From Neoarius graeffei (lineage: Eukaryota; Chordata; Actinopteri; Siluriformes; Ariidae): 64,000 nt of DNA. The stretch is taken from positions 59,755,238 through 59,819,237 of the forward strand of contig NC_083587.1 in NCBI RefSeq assembly GCF_027579695.1, given 5' to 3'. A program made the position numbers and the translations under genes. Within the stretch, counting starts at the first letter, position 1. Each line of letters starts with the position of its first letter. This document shows, piece after piece, positions 1 to 10,115 of this stretch. The notes beneath the pieces were generated by a model that was given only the letters and a program-made list of their open reading frames with translations, did no database searches and was not told where the DNA came from.

Positions 1-240
1 TTTTCCTGACTTTGTGGCTAATATGAAGTCTCGCGCATTATACGCATGCGTCCTTACTTCTTCTATTGTTCTGGTGTCTCCGAAGGGACCGTCTTACAGC
101 GCCCCTAGAGGTGTGGCATGTGTATTGCATCGTTTTCAGCAAGCGTTGCGTTGCCATATGGACCTGATATTTTACTGATTGTTGCCCATTTGGACGCGAT
201 ATATTTTTAAATAACATCTCGTTGCCGTTGTCGTGTGGAT
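1..240. other. Unclassified repeat-like sequence at left edge
   Basis: The first ~38 bases (TTTTCCTGACTTTGTGGCTA onward) recur in reverse complement at about 53175-53212 inside the hAT-like element 52897-53787. The left edge is therefore a related element piece. The remaining ~200 bases were not recognised. Confidence 0.4.
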
Positions 241-605
241 GTAGCCTCAATCTGCTGAAAGGAAGGTCAGTTTTATAGCTTCTCTAAAGAGCTCAACTGT
301 TTTCAGCTGTGCTAACATGATTGTACAAGGGTTTTCTAATCATCCATTAGCCTTCTGAGGCAATGAGCAAACACATTGTACCATTAGAACACTGGAGTGA
401 GAGTTGCTGGAAATGGGCCTCTATACACCTATGGAGATATTGCACCAAAACCCAGACATTTGCAGCTAGAATAGTCATTTACCACATTAGCAATGTATAG
501 AGTGGATTTCTGATTAGTTTAAAGTGATCTTCATTGAAAAGAACAGTGCTTTTCTTTCAAAAATAAGGACATTTCAAAGTGACCCCAAACTTTTGAACGG
601 TAGTG
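241..605 (-). mobile_element. Tc1/mariner 5' end fragment (salmonid-type Tc1)
   Basis: Reading the minus strand from 605, the sequence starts at a terminal repeat (CACTACCGTTCAAAAGTTTG) flanked by TA at 606-607. It continues with an untranslated 5' region I recognise from widespread fish Tc1 elements (GACCTTCCTTT..CAGCAGATTGAG). It breaks off before any transposase coding. The opposite terminal repeat is absent. Confidence 0.75.
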
Positions 606-647
606 TATTTTTTGACAGTGGTGGAAATCACAACCCATATCAGATAT

Positions 648-1712
648 CATCTCATCTCATTATCTGTAGCCGCTTTATCCTTCTACAGGGTCGCAGGCAA
701 GCTGGAGCCTATCCCAGCTGACTACGGGCGAAAGGCGGGGTACACCCTGGACAAGTCGCCAGGTCATCACAGGGCTGACACTTAGGCTACGTTTACATTA
801 CGTCGAATCAGCGGATCATCAGATTAATGTTCTTAAAATGATTCGCGTTTACACTAAAACCGTTAGCCGTGCACATAGCGACGCCAATACGCAGATACGC
901 TCGGCTCCGCAGGCATCCTGCGCTCCAAATCACTCCGCCCTGAACAGCGAGTGCCCTCTGGAGGGTGCGCACTCCGGCCCTGCGCAGCTCACACAGCGCG
1001 CAAGTGAAGTGCAGAAGCCACGATTCGGGACTGAGCCGCTGTGTGTGTGATCCCAGCGCATATCACTTACTACTTGCAAGTGGAAGGATGGCAAGCCTAA
1101 AGACAATCATAACTACACAATGGGCAGTATTTGCATCAGTATTTGCAGTATTTTCATACTTTTATACTCTTTAATGAAAGGTGATACAAGGCGGAAGTCC
1201 GCGCCGGTTTTCAGCAGTCGCGTCACATGACCAACGCCAGCGAATCAGGAAGGCGGATGTCACAGTGACGTTGTCCAATGAGACGCCAGCTAGAGCTCAG
1301 CACAGCGTATTCGCGTATCTCAATGTTTACACAGCACCGGACCAGATACGATCTAGATTGAATACGTGGACGCTGGCGGATTCCCGTTTCCTGGCTTTTC
1401 CAGGGGGTTTAATGTAAACGGACAGTGCCTCCGCGAAGAAAACGAGATAGATACGGTCTAATGTAAACGTAGCCATAGACACACAACCATTCACACTCAC
1501 ATTCACACCTACGGTCAATTTAGAGTCACCAGTTAACCTAACCTGCATGTCTTTGGACTGTGGGGGAAACCGGAGCACCCGGAGGAAACCCACGCGGACA
1601 CGGGGAGAACATGCAAACTCCACACAGAAAGGCCCTCGCCGGCCACGGGGCTCGAACCCGGACCTTCTTGCTGTGAGGCGACAGCGCTAACCACTACACC
1701 ACCGTGCCGCCC
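648..1712 (-). mobile_element. V-SINE (Mermaid/DANA type), split by a Harbinger-like element
   Basis: On the minus strand a tRNA-derived head (A box TGGTGTAGTGGTTAGC, B box GGTTCGAGCCC) begins near 1712. It is followed by the conserved V-SINE core (GTCCAAAGACATGCAG, GGTGACTCTAAATTG) and a tail ending near 648 (GGGATAGGCTCCAGCTTGCC, GAGATGAGAT). The copy is interrupted at 785-1474. The tRNA-like head is a SINE promoter, not a tRNA gene. Confidence 0.88.
785..1474. mobile_element. Harbinger-like inverted-repeat element inside V-SINE
   Basis: The ends are inverted repeats (GGCTACGTTTACATTA). They interrupt the V-SINE motif GACACATAGACAC, with TTA at 782-784 and ATA at 1475-1477, consistent with a 3-bp duplication carrying one later change. 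The 690-bp interior has no intact transposase. A short frame at 1088-1170 starts MASLKTIITTQWAVF and was not identified. The terminus resembles those of the elements at 32704 and 50880. Confidence 0.65.
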
Positions 1713-1761
1713 ATCATATATCGTATCATATCATATCAAAGGTGTTATCAAAGGTGTTATA

Positions 1762-2117
1762 CAGCTGTGGTCAGAAGTTTACATACAGTGACGAATGTCA
1801 TGGCAATATTTGGGCTTTCAGTAATTTCTTTCAACTGTTCTTTTTCTGTGGCAGAATGATTGCACAGCAGACATCTTTAATTAGAAAAAACACTAGAATT
1901 TGGTGCACAATTTTTAATTTTCTTTGGGTTTTCTGAAATCAACACAGGGTCAAAATCATACATACAGTACAACACACCTAATATTTGGGTAAAATGTCTC
2001 TTCGTAAGATTCACCTTGACCAAACATTTTTGTTCACTATGAACAAGCTTCTGGCAGAATTCTGGTTGGATATTTCACGACTCTTCATGGTAGAATTCAA
2101 TTAAATTTGTTTCCTTT
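1762..2117 (+). mobile_element. Tc1/mariner terminal fragment (Sleeping-Beauty-like group)
   Basis: It starts with CAGCTGTGGTCAGAAGTTTA after a TA dinucleotide (1760-1761). It keeps about 350 bases of the non-coding end and adjacent region (CAAGCTTCTGGCAGAATTCT) that I associate with fish Tc1 elements. It ends where a V-SINE piece begins. No coding capacity remains. Confidence 0.7.
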
Positions 2118-2323
2118 CCATTCACACTCACGGTCAATTTAGAGCCACCAATTAGCCTAACCTACATGTCTCTGGACTGTAGGGGAAACCGGAGGAAACC
2201 TATGCAGACACGGGGAGAACATGCAAACTCCACACAGAAAGGCCCCCGTCAACCACTGGGCTCAAACCCAGACCCTTCTTGCTGTGAGGCGACAGTGTTA
2301 ACCACTACACCACCATACTGCCC
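2118..2323 (-). mobile_element. V-SINE, 5' half
   Basis: The tRNA-like head and central core of the same V-SINE family as at 648-1712, diverged and lacking the tail half. Confidence 0.82.
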
Positions 2324-2534
2324 TGATATGAGCTATAGTGAAATATAATTATTAAGAATATAACACAATGTCCCAGTCTTTATCCGTACCAGTTTGGTGC
2401 TCCACATGTCTGTAAACTGTATCAGTATTGGCTTTAAACCTGAAGTGGGTGTGACCCAAACTGAACAAGTTATTACCTCCACCAAGGAGGTTATGTTTTT
2501 GGTGTGGTTTGTTTGTGTGACTATAAGCAGGATT

Positions 2535-2731
2535 GGGTGGCACAGTGGTGTAGTGGTTAGCACTGTCACCTCACAGCAAGAAGGTTCTGGGGTTGAGCCC
2601 AGTGGCCGATGGGGACCTTTCTGTGTGGAGTTTGCATGTTCTCCCCATGTGTGCATGGGTTTCCTTCAGGTGCTTCAATTTCCCCCACAGTCCAAAGACA
2701 TGCAGTTAGGCTAATTGGCTACTCTAAATTG
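2535..2731 (+). mobile_element. V-SINE, 5' half, diverged
   Basis: Plus-strand copy beginning GGGTGGCACAGTGGTGTAGT with recognisable A and B boxes. It runs through CAGTCCAAAGACATGCAG and stops near TCTAAATTG. The tail is missing. It lies opposite in orientation to the copy at 2118-2323. Confidence 0.82.
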
Positions 2732-2786
2732 TCCATCGATCAAGTTTGGAGAGGGATGGGCTCCAGCAAGTTTAAATGCCCTAGAG

Positions 2787-2969
2787 CAGGGGTCTTCAAT
2801 CCTATCCACAAAGGGCCAGTGTGGCTGCAGGCTTTCATTCCAACCAAGCAGGAGCTTGTTTAATCATTTCACCCTCGTCTCCAATCAACAATCAAGTGAG
2901 CCTCCAATTTGGCTGTAATGAAAGCCTGCAGCTACACCGGCCCTTTGCGGATAGGATTGAAGACCCCTG
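2787..2969. mobile_element. 183-bp hAT-type miniature element
   Basis: Inverted ends CAGGGGTCTTCAATCC / GGATTGAAGACCCCTG start and end in the CAG..CTG form common in hAT elements. They are flanked by the identical 8-bp duplication CCCTAGAG (2779-2786 and 2970-2977). An internal inverted repeat around GCCTGCAGCTACA makes the element nearly palindromic. Non-autonomous, no coding. Confidence 0.88.
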
Positions 2970-3207
2970 CCCTAGAGTGATGATGGACCCAGTGATGGAC
3001 TGTTGAAATATCATCATCATCATCATCATCAATGGTGCCCCTGTGGCCTTTGCTGGCTATGGGACAAAGAAGAAGAAGCAGGATCGGTCACAATCTACTA
3101 ACCTGATTTCCATGAAACTTGGTGGAAGGGTGGAGAATGGGCCAGGGAAGAAGCTGTTAAATTTTGGAGCAGATCTGAATCATGGGGTGGATCCACAAAT
3201 TTATTTT

Positions 3208-3579
3208 CCATCCATCCATTATCTCTAGCCGCTTATCCAGTACAGGGTCGCAGGCAAGCTGGAGCCTATCCCAGCTGACAATGGGCAAGAGGCGGGGTAC
3301 ACCCTGGACAAGTTGCCAGGTCATCGCAGGGCTGACACATGGAGACAGACAACTATTCACACTCACATTCACACCTACGATCAATTTAGAGCTACCAATT
3401 AGCCTGACCTGCATGTCTTTGGACTGTGGGGAAAACCGGAGCACCTGGAGGAAACCCACATGGACACAGGGAGAACATGCAAACTCCACACAGAAAGGCC
3501 CTCATTGGCCACTAGGCTTGAACCCAAGACCTTCTTGCTGTGAGGCGACAGTGCTAACCACTACACCACCGTGCCGCCC
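3208..3579 (-). mobile_element. V-SINE, near full length
   Basis: Head to tail present on the minus strand: tRNA-like head at the 3579 end, V-SINE core in the middle, and a LINE-like tail ending in a (TCCA)n-type run near 3208. Diverged by scattered substitutions. Confidence 0.87.
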
Positions 3580-5119
3580 AGTAAAGTTCAATAGTGACAA
3601 AACATAGCCAGTGTAGAAATATGAGGTGATGTAAATGGGGTGTTTTGGTGGTGATGCATGGTTATATGTGCTTTGTACAGGCGAGTTAAAAGTTGTGGTC
3701 ACATAGCAGGTGAACACGGCCCTTTTCTTCTGAGGAGACCTGGCATTTTTCCGAGAAGGCATGCTTGAGGGTTTTGTACATATCAGCGTCTGGCAGGGGA
3801 ATGATCGCCGATGCCTTGCTCAATAGATTTCAACAATGTGTGACATCAGCGCCAACCAATCGACTACGATCACAAATGCGCCATCTAACCGTTGCCAAAC
3901 ATTTACCCAACCAGTTGTGAACCTTGGCAAAGGACTGCTGAATGTAAATGCACTTTTCCAGTCTCAGCGAAGGTTAGGCTACATGATTATCTGGGATATG
4001 GATTCGAGACAAATCCATCTCAAGAGGCTTGGCAAAGGTTCCCCGAGCTTCGGGAAATAGTCCCAAACCCATCTGCAAGTATTCACAACTTAATTTGCCG
4101 ATGAAAACATCGCCACCAAATTTCAGTGCATGCACCATTTTTTTGGCCACTCACAAGGTGGAGACGCACCAAAAAGCAACTTGTGAAGCTTGGAGAACAT
4201 TCACCGTGCATTGCATGATTGGTGGCGATGCTACCAAATTTTCATTGCCAAGTATTCACAAATCCATCACGAGCTGTAGTGTGATCAGGGCCTTAGCCAT
4301 TATTAAGCTACTGAATGAACTACAAAAGTCCAAAAGTCCTGTTTCTAATTTTTTTTTTAGCATTTAGTCACTTTTGTTCTCACCGGAGTCGAGTTTGTAA
4401 TCTAGTATAATAATCTAAGAATGCCAGGTAGACATGCGTAATGGTGGTCCTCAATACATTAACTATCCTGCTGTTAAACATATTGTATTTTTTTTTATTA
4501 GCCTTTTAAGAACAGCAGCCTGAGCAGGCGAGCAAAACAGAGTACCGACCAAAGCATGACTTAGCATAAGGACTGGTCATTAACCCAGTGTGCACAAAAA
4601 CATTATTCTGTGCCGAGTAAAGATGCGTTAACGATCTGTGAAAGTGGCTCAGGCTGTTGGGGGAATTTAAATGACCATCCATTGGCTCCTTTTGTCCCAG
4701 GGGTGAGCTTCATCCTTAATTGAAGATGGAGGCGAGCCGATGCAGGTCTGCTTTCAGGCCTAATGACATCCGCACACCACCTTTCCCATCACCATTTACT
4801 TAGTGTCAGCACTATCCTATTAGCTGTTTCTAACCGAAGACATAAAGAGCAAGCTTTTCTTATTAAATCACAAAAAGGGTTGGTTTTAAAAGACTATCTT
4901 TGGGCTTAAAGAGAGGAAATGAGCTTCAGTGTCACTACATGTTGTTGCTAACTTTTTTTTTTTAATATACCCAATAACTCTTCCAAATGTTTCATGTACA
5001 GGAAGCCAGTGATATGTTACGGTATGCAGTGTATTTATCTCAACATTACAGATACAGGTATTTAAGCCAGTAGTGCTGACTGCAAGGCTGATATGAATGC
5101 GCTCATCAATAAAAATACT
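3580..5119. other. No gene or clear repeat recognised
   Basis: About 1.5 kb with only short frames that lack domain signatures. Poly-T and poly-A runs occur. The 3780-4290 part is AT-balanced and looks repeat-like, but I could not classify it. Confidence 0.4.
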
Positions 5120-5300
5120 TTATTGATTCTGGTGTAACAATATATACAGGGATAAATGCACCCAGTCAATGAAAATTGGTGATATATTGTCTGACATAAC
5201 ATTGCTTGATGCTGTTCCTCAGGGCTCTGTGCTAGGCCCTCTTCTGTTTTTACTCTTTTTTGCTCCCTTGGAAGAAGTAATCACTGCTCACAGTCTTATG

Positions 5301-6233
5301 TAGAGTAGAGTGGGGGAAAAAGCCCCCCTTAAGGAAAATTCAGTTTTTCTCCAAGTTGAAATGAACCATGTGTTTAGTTTTAATCATAGTTTTTGACAAC
5401 AGTGACATGAACAATAATGCCACCTAAAGTTTGCCTAAAGTTAATACTTAATTATTTTTTTAAACAAAAACAAACATTGTGCCAAGGGGGCCTTTTACCC
5501 CCCCAGTGGGGTAAAAGGCCCCCTGAGGTGGGGCAATAGGCCCCCTCACTCAAAAAAAGCTGTTTGGATAGCAAAAGTGTTTACTTAAGCCTATAATGTG
5601 AAAGAAACAAGAAAATATCCCTGAATTAATGAATAGATGCATTATTTTATTATATTTCGCATTTTAATTTCAATTTTTTTAAATTTCAATTATTTTTAAT
5701 ATTAAGTTCAAATTACTTGCTTTACTCAACCAGGTAAGCGAGATGTTATTAAAAACTATGTATCTGCTATTCAGAAATGTATGAAATACAGTAATTATGA
5801 TAAAAGGAAACGATGCCCCCTGGGGGCCATTTACCCCGCCATTAAGGGGGCGTTTTACCCCACAGACTACACTTTTACAAAAAAGGGTCTTACTTTCAAA
5901 ATGTGATTCAACTTTTTATACCTAATGTATTTTTTTTAACATACTGACTTGTCTACTCATACCACATACACAGCTGTGATATCTGACGAAATAGCAGCTA
6001 TCTAAATACAGTTTTACTGATATCTGAAAATTATATCACTTACCATGAAATTTGATTTCTCTCCGCTGCATTGCTGATATGCGATCCACAGTGATTATTT
6101 GTATATCCCCGTTGTCAAGCCAGTCCATAGCAACAATAGAAATGTAACTTTGTGCCATCTGGTGGTTATTTTGGGTAAAACAGGCCGGGGGCATATTACC
6201 CCATGGGGGCGTATTACCCCACTCTACTCTATG
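5301..6233. mobile_element. Palindrome-rich inverted-repeat element in the L2 LINE
   Basis: Ends are the inverted repeat TAGAGTAGAGTGGGG. The LINE frame breaks at ATG 5298-5300 and resumes at ATG 6234-6236 (Tyr-Ala-Asp-Asp follows). The interior repeats variants of TTTTACCCC and GGGGTAAAAGGCCCC near both ends and in the middle (5484-5545, 5815-5863, 6175-6222). No coding seen. The superfamily is unknown. Confidence 0.7.
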
Positions 6234-6795
6234 ATGTACGCAGATGATACTCAGCTATATATTTCCATCAACACCAAGCATGATCATCCTACAACACCAA
6301 CAATTGAGTTGTGTATGAAGGATATCATGATCTGGTGTACTGCAAATGGTTTCATGTGTAACCATAGGTGCTAAAGAAGGGAACTGGATTTGTTGGAAAT
6401 CCTTGAAGACGTTTCACCTCTCATCCAAAAGGCTTCTTCAGGTCTGTCTGACTAGTGGAGAGTGCCAGGTATTTATCCCCTAGTGGACCAAAAGTAATCT
6501 GAAGGAGAGTTGTTGAGGTCACATGGGCCGCTTACCCTCTCAATCATCCTGTAGGTTGTTAGGGTCAGGTGTGAATGATGTTAGCAGCCTAGAGGGACAT
6601 TAGGGTGATCTGTAGGTCATTGGTTTTCTCTGCCATCATGTGAGTCATTGAAGTCAGCTGAGTCTTGGTGTGGATGTATGGACCCTTTTCACGTGACGTC
6701 ACGACAAACGCGGCCGCCATTTTGGACATGTACTACCAGTAGTTTACCACAGCCAACATTGAGGAACGGCAGCAAAGAAAGTGTTTATTTTCAGC

Positions 6796-6955
6796 ATGAC
6801 TTCCATCATGCCACTATATTGTTGTGCACCTGGATGTAGTAACCATCAACAAACAAGGCAAGGGTTATCATTTTATCAGATCCCGGTAGATGCTGACCGA
6901 CGGAGAAGATGGATAGCGGCATACCAACGCTTGTGTAGTGACCACTTTGTTGGAG
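6796..6955 (+). pseudogene. THAP zinc-finger exon of a transposase
   Basis: From ATG the frame reads a C2CH THAP finger: LYCCAPGCSN near the N-terminus, then a basic stretch ending RRRWIAAYQR, then LCSDHF. The linker normally present between the last two blocks is missing, an internal deletion of roughly a dozen residues. Exon end GGAG|GTAAG fits a splice donor. The THAP finger would bind the element's own terminal sequences. Confidence 0.72.
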
Positions 6956-7010
6956 GTAAGACGAATAAAATTAGCCAGAAAAGGCATTACATTGCTGTTA
7001 ACATTCCATT

Positions 7011-7492
7011 CTAGTTTACTGTAATTATGATCTGGCAGCTATTTACACCGGATCCAGTGTAAATAGCTGCCGGAGCCAACGTCCGAGGTTCCGGAGCGCG
7101 CGCGCGCTAGCTCGCGGCCCCGGCCGGGAAGCGCGCACGCTATCTCGCGGCCCCGGCCGGGAAGCGCGCGGCTCCGGCAGCTAGCGCGCGGCTCCGGCAG
7201 CTGGCTCCGGCAGCTAACTCACGGCAGCTATTTACACTGGATCCGGTGTAAGTAGCTGCCGGAGCCAACGTCCGAGGTTCCGGAGCGCGCGCGCGCTAGC
7301 TCGCGGCCCCGGCCGGGAAGCGCGCACGCTAGCTTGCGGCCCCGGCCGGGAAGCGCGCACGCTAGCTCGCGGCCCCGGCCGGGAAGCGCGCGGCTCCGGC
7401 AGCTAGCTCGCGGCTCCGGCAGCTAGCTCGCGGCAGCTATTTACACTGGATCCGGTATAAGTAGCTGCCAGATCATAATTACAGTAAACTAG
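7011..7492. mobile_element. GC-rich inverted-repeat element with BamHI-centred palindromes
   Basis: Ends are a ~29-bp inverted repeat (CTAGTTTACTGTAATTATGA..). Inside are two ~188-bp tandem units rich in CGCGCGCGC and GGCCCCGGCCGGGAA, punctuated by three near-perfect 38-bp palindromes centred on GGATCC (7034-7071, 7223-7260, 7432-7469). No target duplication is clear. No coding capacity. Confidence 0.75.
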
Positions 7493-7634
7493 TAAATACA
7501 GTTTTCTGCATCTCACTCCTTTTTCTTTTATGTTTGTCGCCTTCCTCGCATTCAAACCAATTCGAGCCGAAGTCCACTACATGTCCAAAATGGCGGTCGC
7601 GTTTACGAAGGTCACGTGACTGAAAAGGGTCTAT

Positions 7635-7859
7635 ATTCAGTTTTCTGGGAAGTGTACCAAGGACTGCATTGTAGGTGGCTGATAAGTGGTGTTTCAGATC
7701 ACCTCCTCCATTCATTGATGGATGTTCCAGGTTGACAAAGATGGCTTCTTTTACTCCTCTTTCAAACCACCGGTCTTCTCTGGCTAAAATGCATACATTG
7801 CAGTCCTGAAATGAGTGTCCTTTGTTATTAAGATGAGATATTTTCAGGACTGAATACAC
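7635..7859 (-). pseudogene. C-terminal piece of Penelope GIY-YIG endonuclease
   Basis: Minus-strand frame with NNKGHSFQDCNVCILARED, RWFERGVKEAIFVNLEHPS and LSATYNAVLGTLPRKLN. I recognise this as the C-terminal GIY-YIG endonuclease region of fish Penelope-like proteins; the GIY-YIG core itself is missing. It runs into the THAP element at 7631. The upstream reverse transcriptase is absent, so this is a 5'-truncated copy. Confidence 0.65.
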
Positions 7860-8475
7860 ATCCAGACCAAGACTCAGCTGACTTCAATGACTCACATGAT
7901 AGCAGAGAGAGCCAACGACCCACAGGTCACCTTACAAACCCTCTAGGCTGCTAACACTGTTCACACCCAGCCTCCAGTGACCCAAACAACCTACAGGATG
8001 ACTGAGAGGGTCAACGACCCATGTGACCTCAACGACTCTCCTGAGGGTTGCTTTTAGTCCACGAGAGGATAAATACCTGGAACTCCCCACGAGTCAGACA
8101 GAACTGAAGAAGCCTTTCGGATGAGAGCTGAAACGTCTTTAAGGATTTCAAGCAAGTCCAGTTGTCTTCTTTAGCGCCTACAGTTTACGATGACCTGGAT
8201 GACTGAGAACCTTCACAGACATATGTCTCATGTGTAACCCTGACAAAACAGAGGTTCTCCATCTTATATCCAGGTACAAGATCAGTCGCAATAGGGACGG
8301 CCTATCCATTGACCCTAAACTGGTTGTTTGTAATCTTGGATTCACTGTAGAGCCTCATCTCCAAATGACCAAACACGTCAAGAACACATGTAAATTGGCT
8401 TATCATGCACTGAGAAATATAGGCAGGATTAGGAAGTGCTTTGAACAGGATGGCTGTAAAAGGCTTGTGCATGCT

Positions 8476-8827
8476 ATCTCATCTCATTATCTCTAGCCAC
8501 TTTATCCTGTTCTACAGGGTCGCAGGCAAGCTGGAGCCTATCCCAGCTGACTACGGGCGGGGTACACCCTGGACAAGTCGCCAGGTCATCACAGGGCCGA
8601 CACATAGACACAGACAACCATTCACATTCACACCTACGGTCAATTTAGAGTCACCAGTTAACCTAACCTGCATGTCTTTGGACTGTGGGGGAAACCGGAG
8701 CACCCGGAGGAAACCCACATGGACAACATGCAAACTCCGCACAGAAAGGCCCTCGCCAGCCACGGGGTTCAAACCCGGACCTTCTTGCTGCGAGGCGACA
8801 GCGCGAACCACTACACTACCGTGCCAC
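8476..8827 (-). mobile_element. V-SINE with 12-bp target duplication
   Basis: Nearly full-length V-SINE inserted into the L2 reverse transcriptase. The identical 12-bp duplication CTTGTGCATGCT lies at 8464-8475 and 8828-8839, and removing the SINE rejoins the reading frame. A small deletion is seen in the core (ATGGACAACATGCAAAC). Confidence 0.92.
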
Positions 8828-9290
8828 CTTGTGCATGCTTTCGTCATGTCAAAATTTGATTCTTGCAACAACTTACTCTTTGGACTACCATCGTCTGAAA
8901 TTGACAAACTCCAGCACGTGCAAAATTCTGCCGCAAGAATGGTGGTTCGAGCTAAGCTAAGAAAAACGATCACATTTCTTCCATCTTAAAACGTGTACAC
9001 TGGCTACCCGTCAAAGCAAGAACTGATTTCAAGAGCCTTCTCTTAACATATAAATGTCTCAATGATCAAGCACCAGAACACATTAAAGAACTCTTCACAA
9101 GTTACAAACCTCAACGTAACTTAAGATCATCTAACCAAAGTCTGCTCACAGGACCATCATCAAACTCAAAGAGCTACGGAGACAGACCATTTATGGTTTG
9201 TGCCCCAAGATTTTGGAACTCAATTCCAATGAACATCTGCATTATGGAGAGTTTAAACAACTTTAAAGCGAGACGGCCTTTCGATTTCAT

Positions 9291-9985
9291 AAAATCAGTG
9301 AAATTTAGTTCCCTCTGAAATGTGGTCATTGTGATATATGTTTATTTCTGTAAAAATATCAGGCCATTCTGTTCTGTAGCTGGGAAGTTATTTAATTTGA
9401 AGGGATTCCTGAGCAAATAATGCGCATGAAATCGCTCACTTCGCGCAGTCAAGCAGACAGAGGAAGTCCGTGTGTGTATGTATGCGCAGGTTTCCCTTTG
9501 AGCGTGCACTGACAGTTCCATCATTGTCGCTAAACGAACAGCTGATCACACCGAGGTGCTCGCTGAGCGCCGATATTTATTAGTTTGATACTCCCTGCGT
9601 TTCCTTTCCTTCGTATAGAACGTAACGTCTTTTCTTCTCGCTTTCTTTCCGTTACTGTAGTCGGTCTTTCATGTTTCATTCGCACGCTCACGTCCTCCAT
9701 TTTTCTCTCCTGTTTCAAATTTGTATCCCACAATGCCTTGCGTGAACGGGGAAAGCCCACCACGTCATGCATGATGTAGTATCTTGTATCGGGTCATGGT
9801 GAAGCAGGAAAAAATAGCAGAGAATTTCGGGCCACGTGGCCTTAAACTCATTAATTGTTTTATTTTTAAAAAAACTAATAAAATTGGAAGTCTGTGATTC
9901 GAATTTGGTAGCTTTCGGTCCACTAAACGAAAATAATTGGGTGTCGGGGAAAATTCTTTTTATGACCTAAACTTGAAAAACCTGA
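9291..9985. other. Unclassified sequence between LINE pieces
   Basis: No domain-bearing frame is visible. GC- and CpG-richer than its surroundings (9440-9780). It ends just before a second L2-like 3' fragment, so it may be another insertion, but I found no terminal repeats. Confidence 0.35.
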
Positions 9986-10115
9986 AAGGCAGTCTAGCTT
10001 TAAATCTCTGCTCAAAACATTTCTGTTTGTAAAATACTGCTGATTTGAGTTTCTTAAGAGCGCTGAGACTTAATGTGGCGCTCAGAAAGCCATTTTATTA
10101 TTATTATTATGGATT
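9986..10115 (+). mobile_element. L2-type LINE 3' end fragment
   Basis: The frame SSFKSLLKTFLF (10001 onward) is the C-terminal end typical of L2 proteins. It is followed by a short 3' tail (GCGCTCAGAAAGCC) and an ATT repeat, a usual L2 3' terminus. Confidence 0.55.

Larger units (their letters stand above)
6680..7631 (+). mobile_element. THAP-encoding DNA transposon, internally deleted
   Basis: Inverted ends share CCCTTTTCA, CACGTGAC and the distal block GCCATTTTGGACATGTA. It splits the Penelope arm with TAT on both sides (6677-6679, 7632-7634). The left half holds one THAP coding exon (6796-6955). The rest of the transposase is missing and a GC-rich element (7011-7492) occupies the middle. 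P, Kolobok and ISL2EU elements all encode THAP domains; I cannot decide between them. Confidence 0.7.
6364..8228 (-). mobile_element. Penelope-like retroelement remnant with inverted LTR-like arms
   Basis: It is flanked by the 11-bp duplication CATGTGTAACC (6353-6363 and 8229-8239) inside the L2 frame. The left ~300 bp and the right ~360 bp are inverted copies of the same non-coding sequence (for example GAAGAAGCCTTT and GAAACGTCTT), the arrangement known for Penelope elements. Between them, on the minus strand, lies the end of a GIY-YIG endonuclease frame. It is interrupted at 6680-7631 by a THAP transposon. Confidence 0.75.
5120..9290 (+). pseudogene. L2-type LINE reverse transcriptase relic, broken in pieces
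   Basis: Four collinear plus-strand pieces of one non-LTR reverse transcriptase. 5128-5300 carries the VPQGSVLGPLLF motif. 6234-6363 carries the catalytic YADDTQLYI box. 8240-8475 includes NPDKTEVLHL and the LGF region. 8840-9270 gives FVMSKFDSCNNLLFGLP, LQHVQNSAARM, HWLPVKARTDFK and PRFWNSIP. The gaps are later insertions at 5301-6233, 6364-8228 and 8476-8827. Frame shifts after 8985 show it is dead. It would have encoded the target-primed reverse transcriptase of an L2-like LINE. Confidence 0.82.

Noticed and set aside
1475-1712. tRNA-like sequences with A and B boxes, here and in every other V-SINE
   Set aside because: They are the heads of SINEs, followed by the V-SINE core, with diverged arms. 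They are not standalone tRNA genes.
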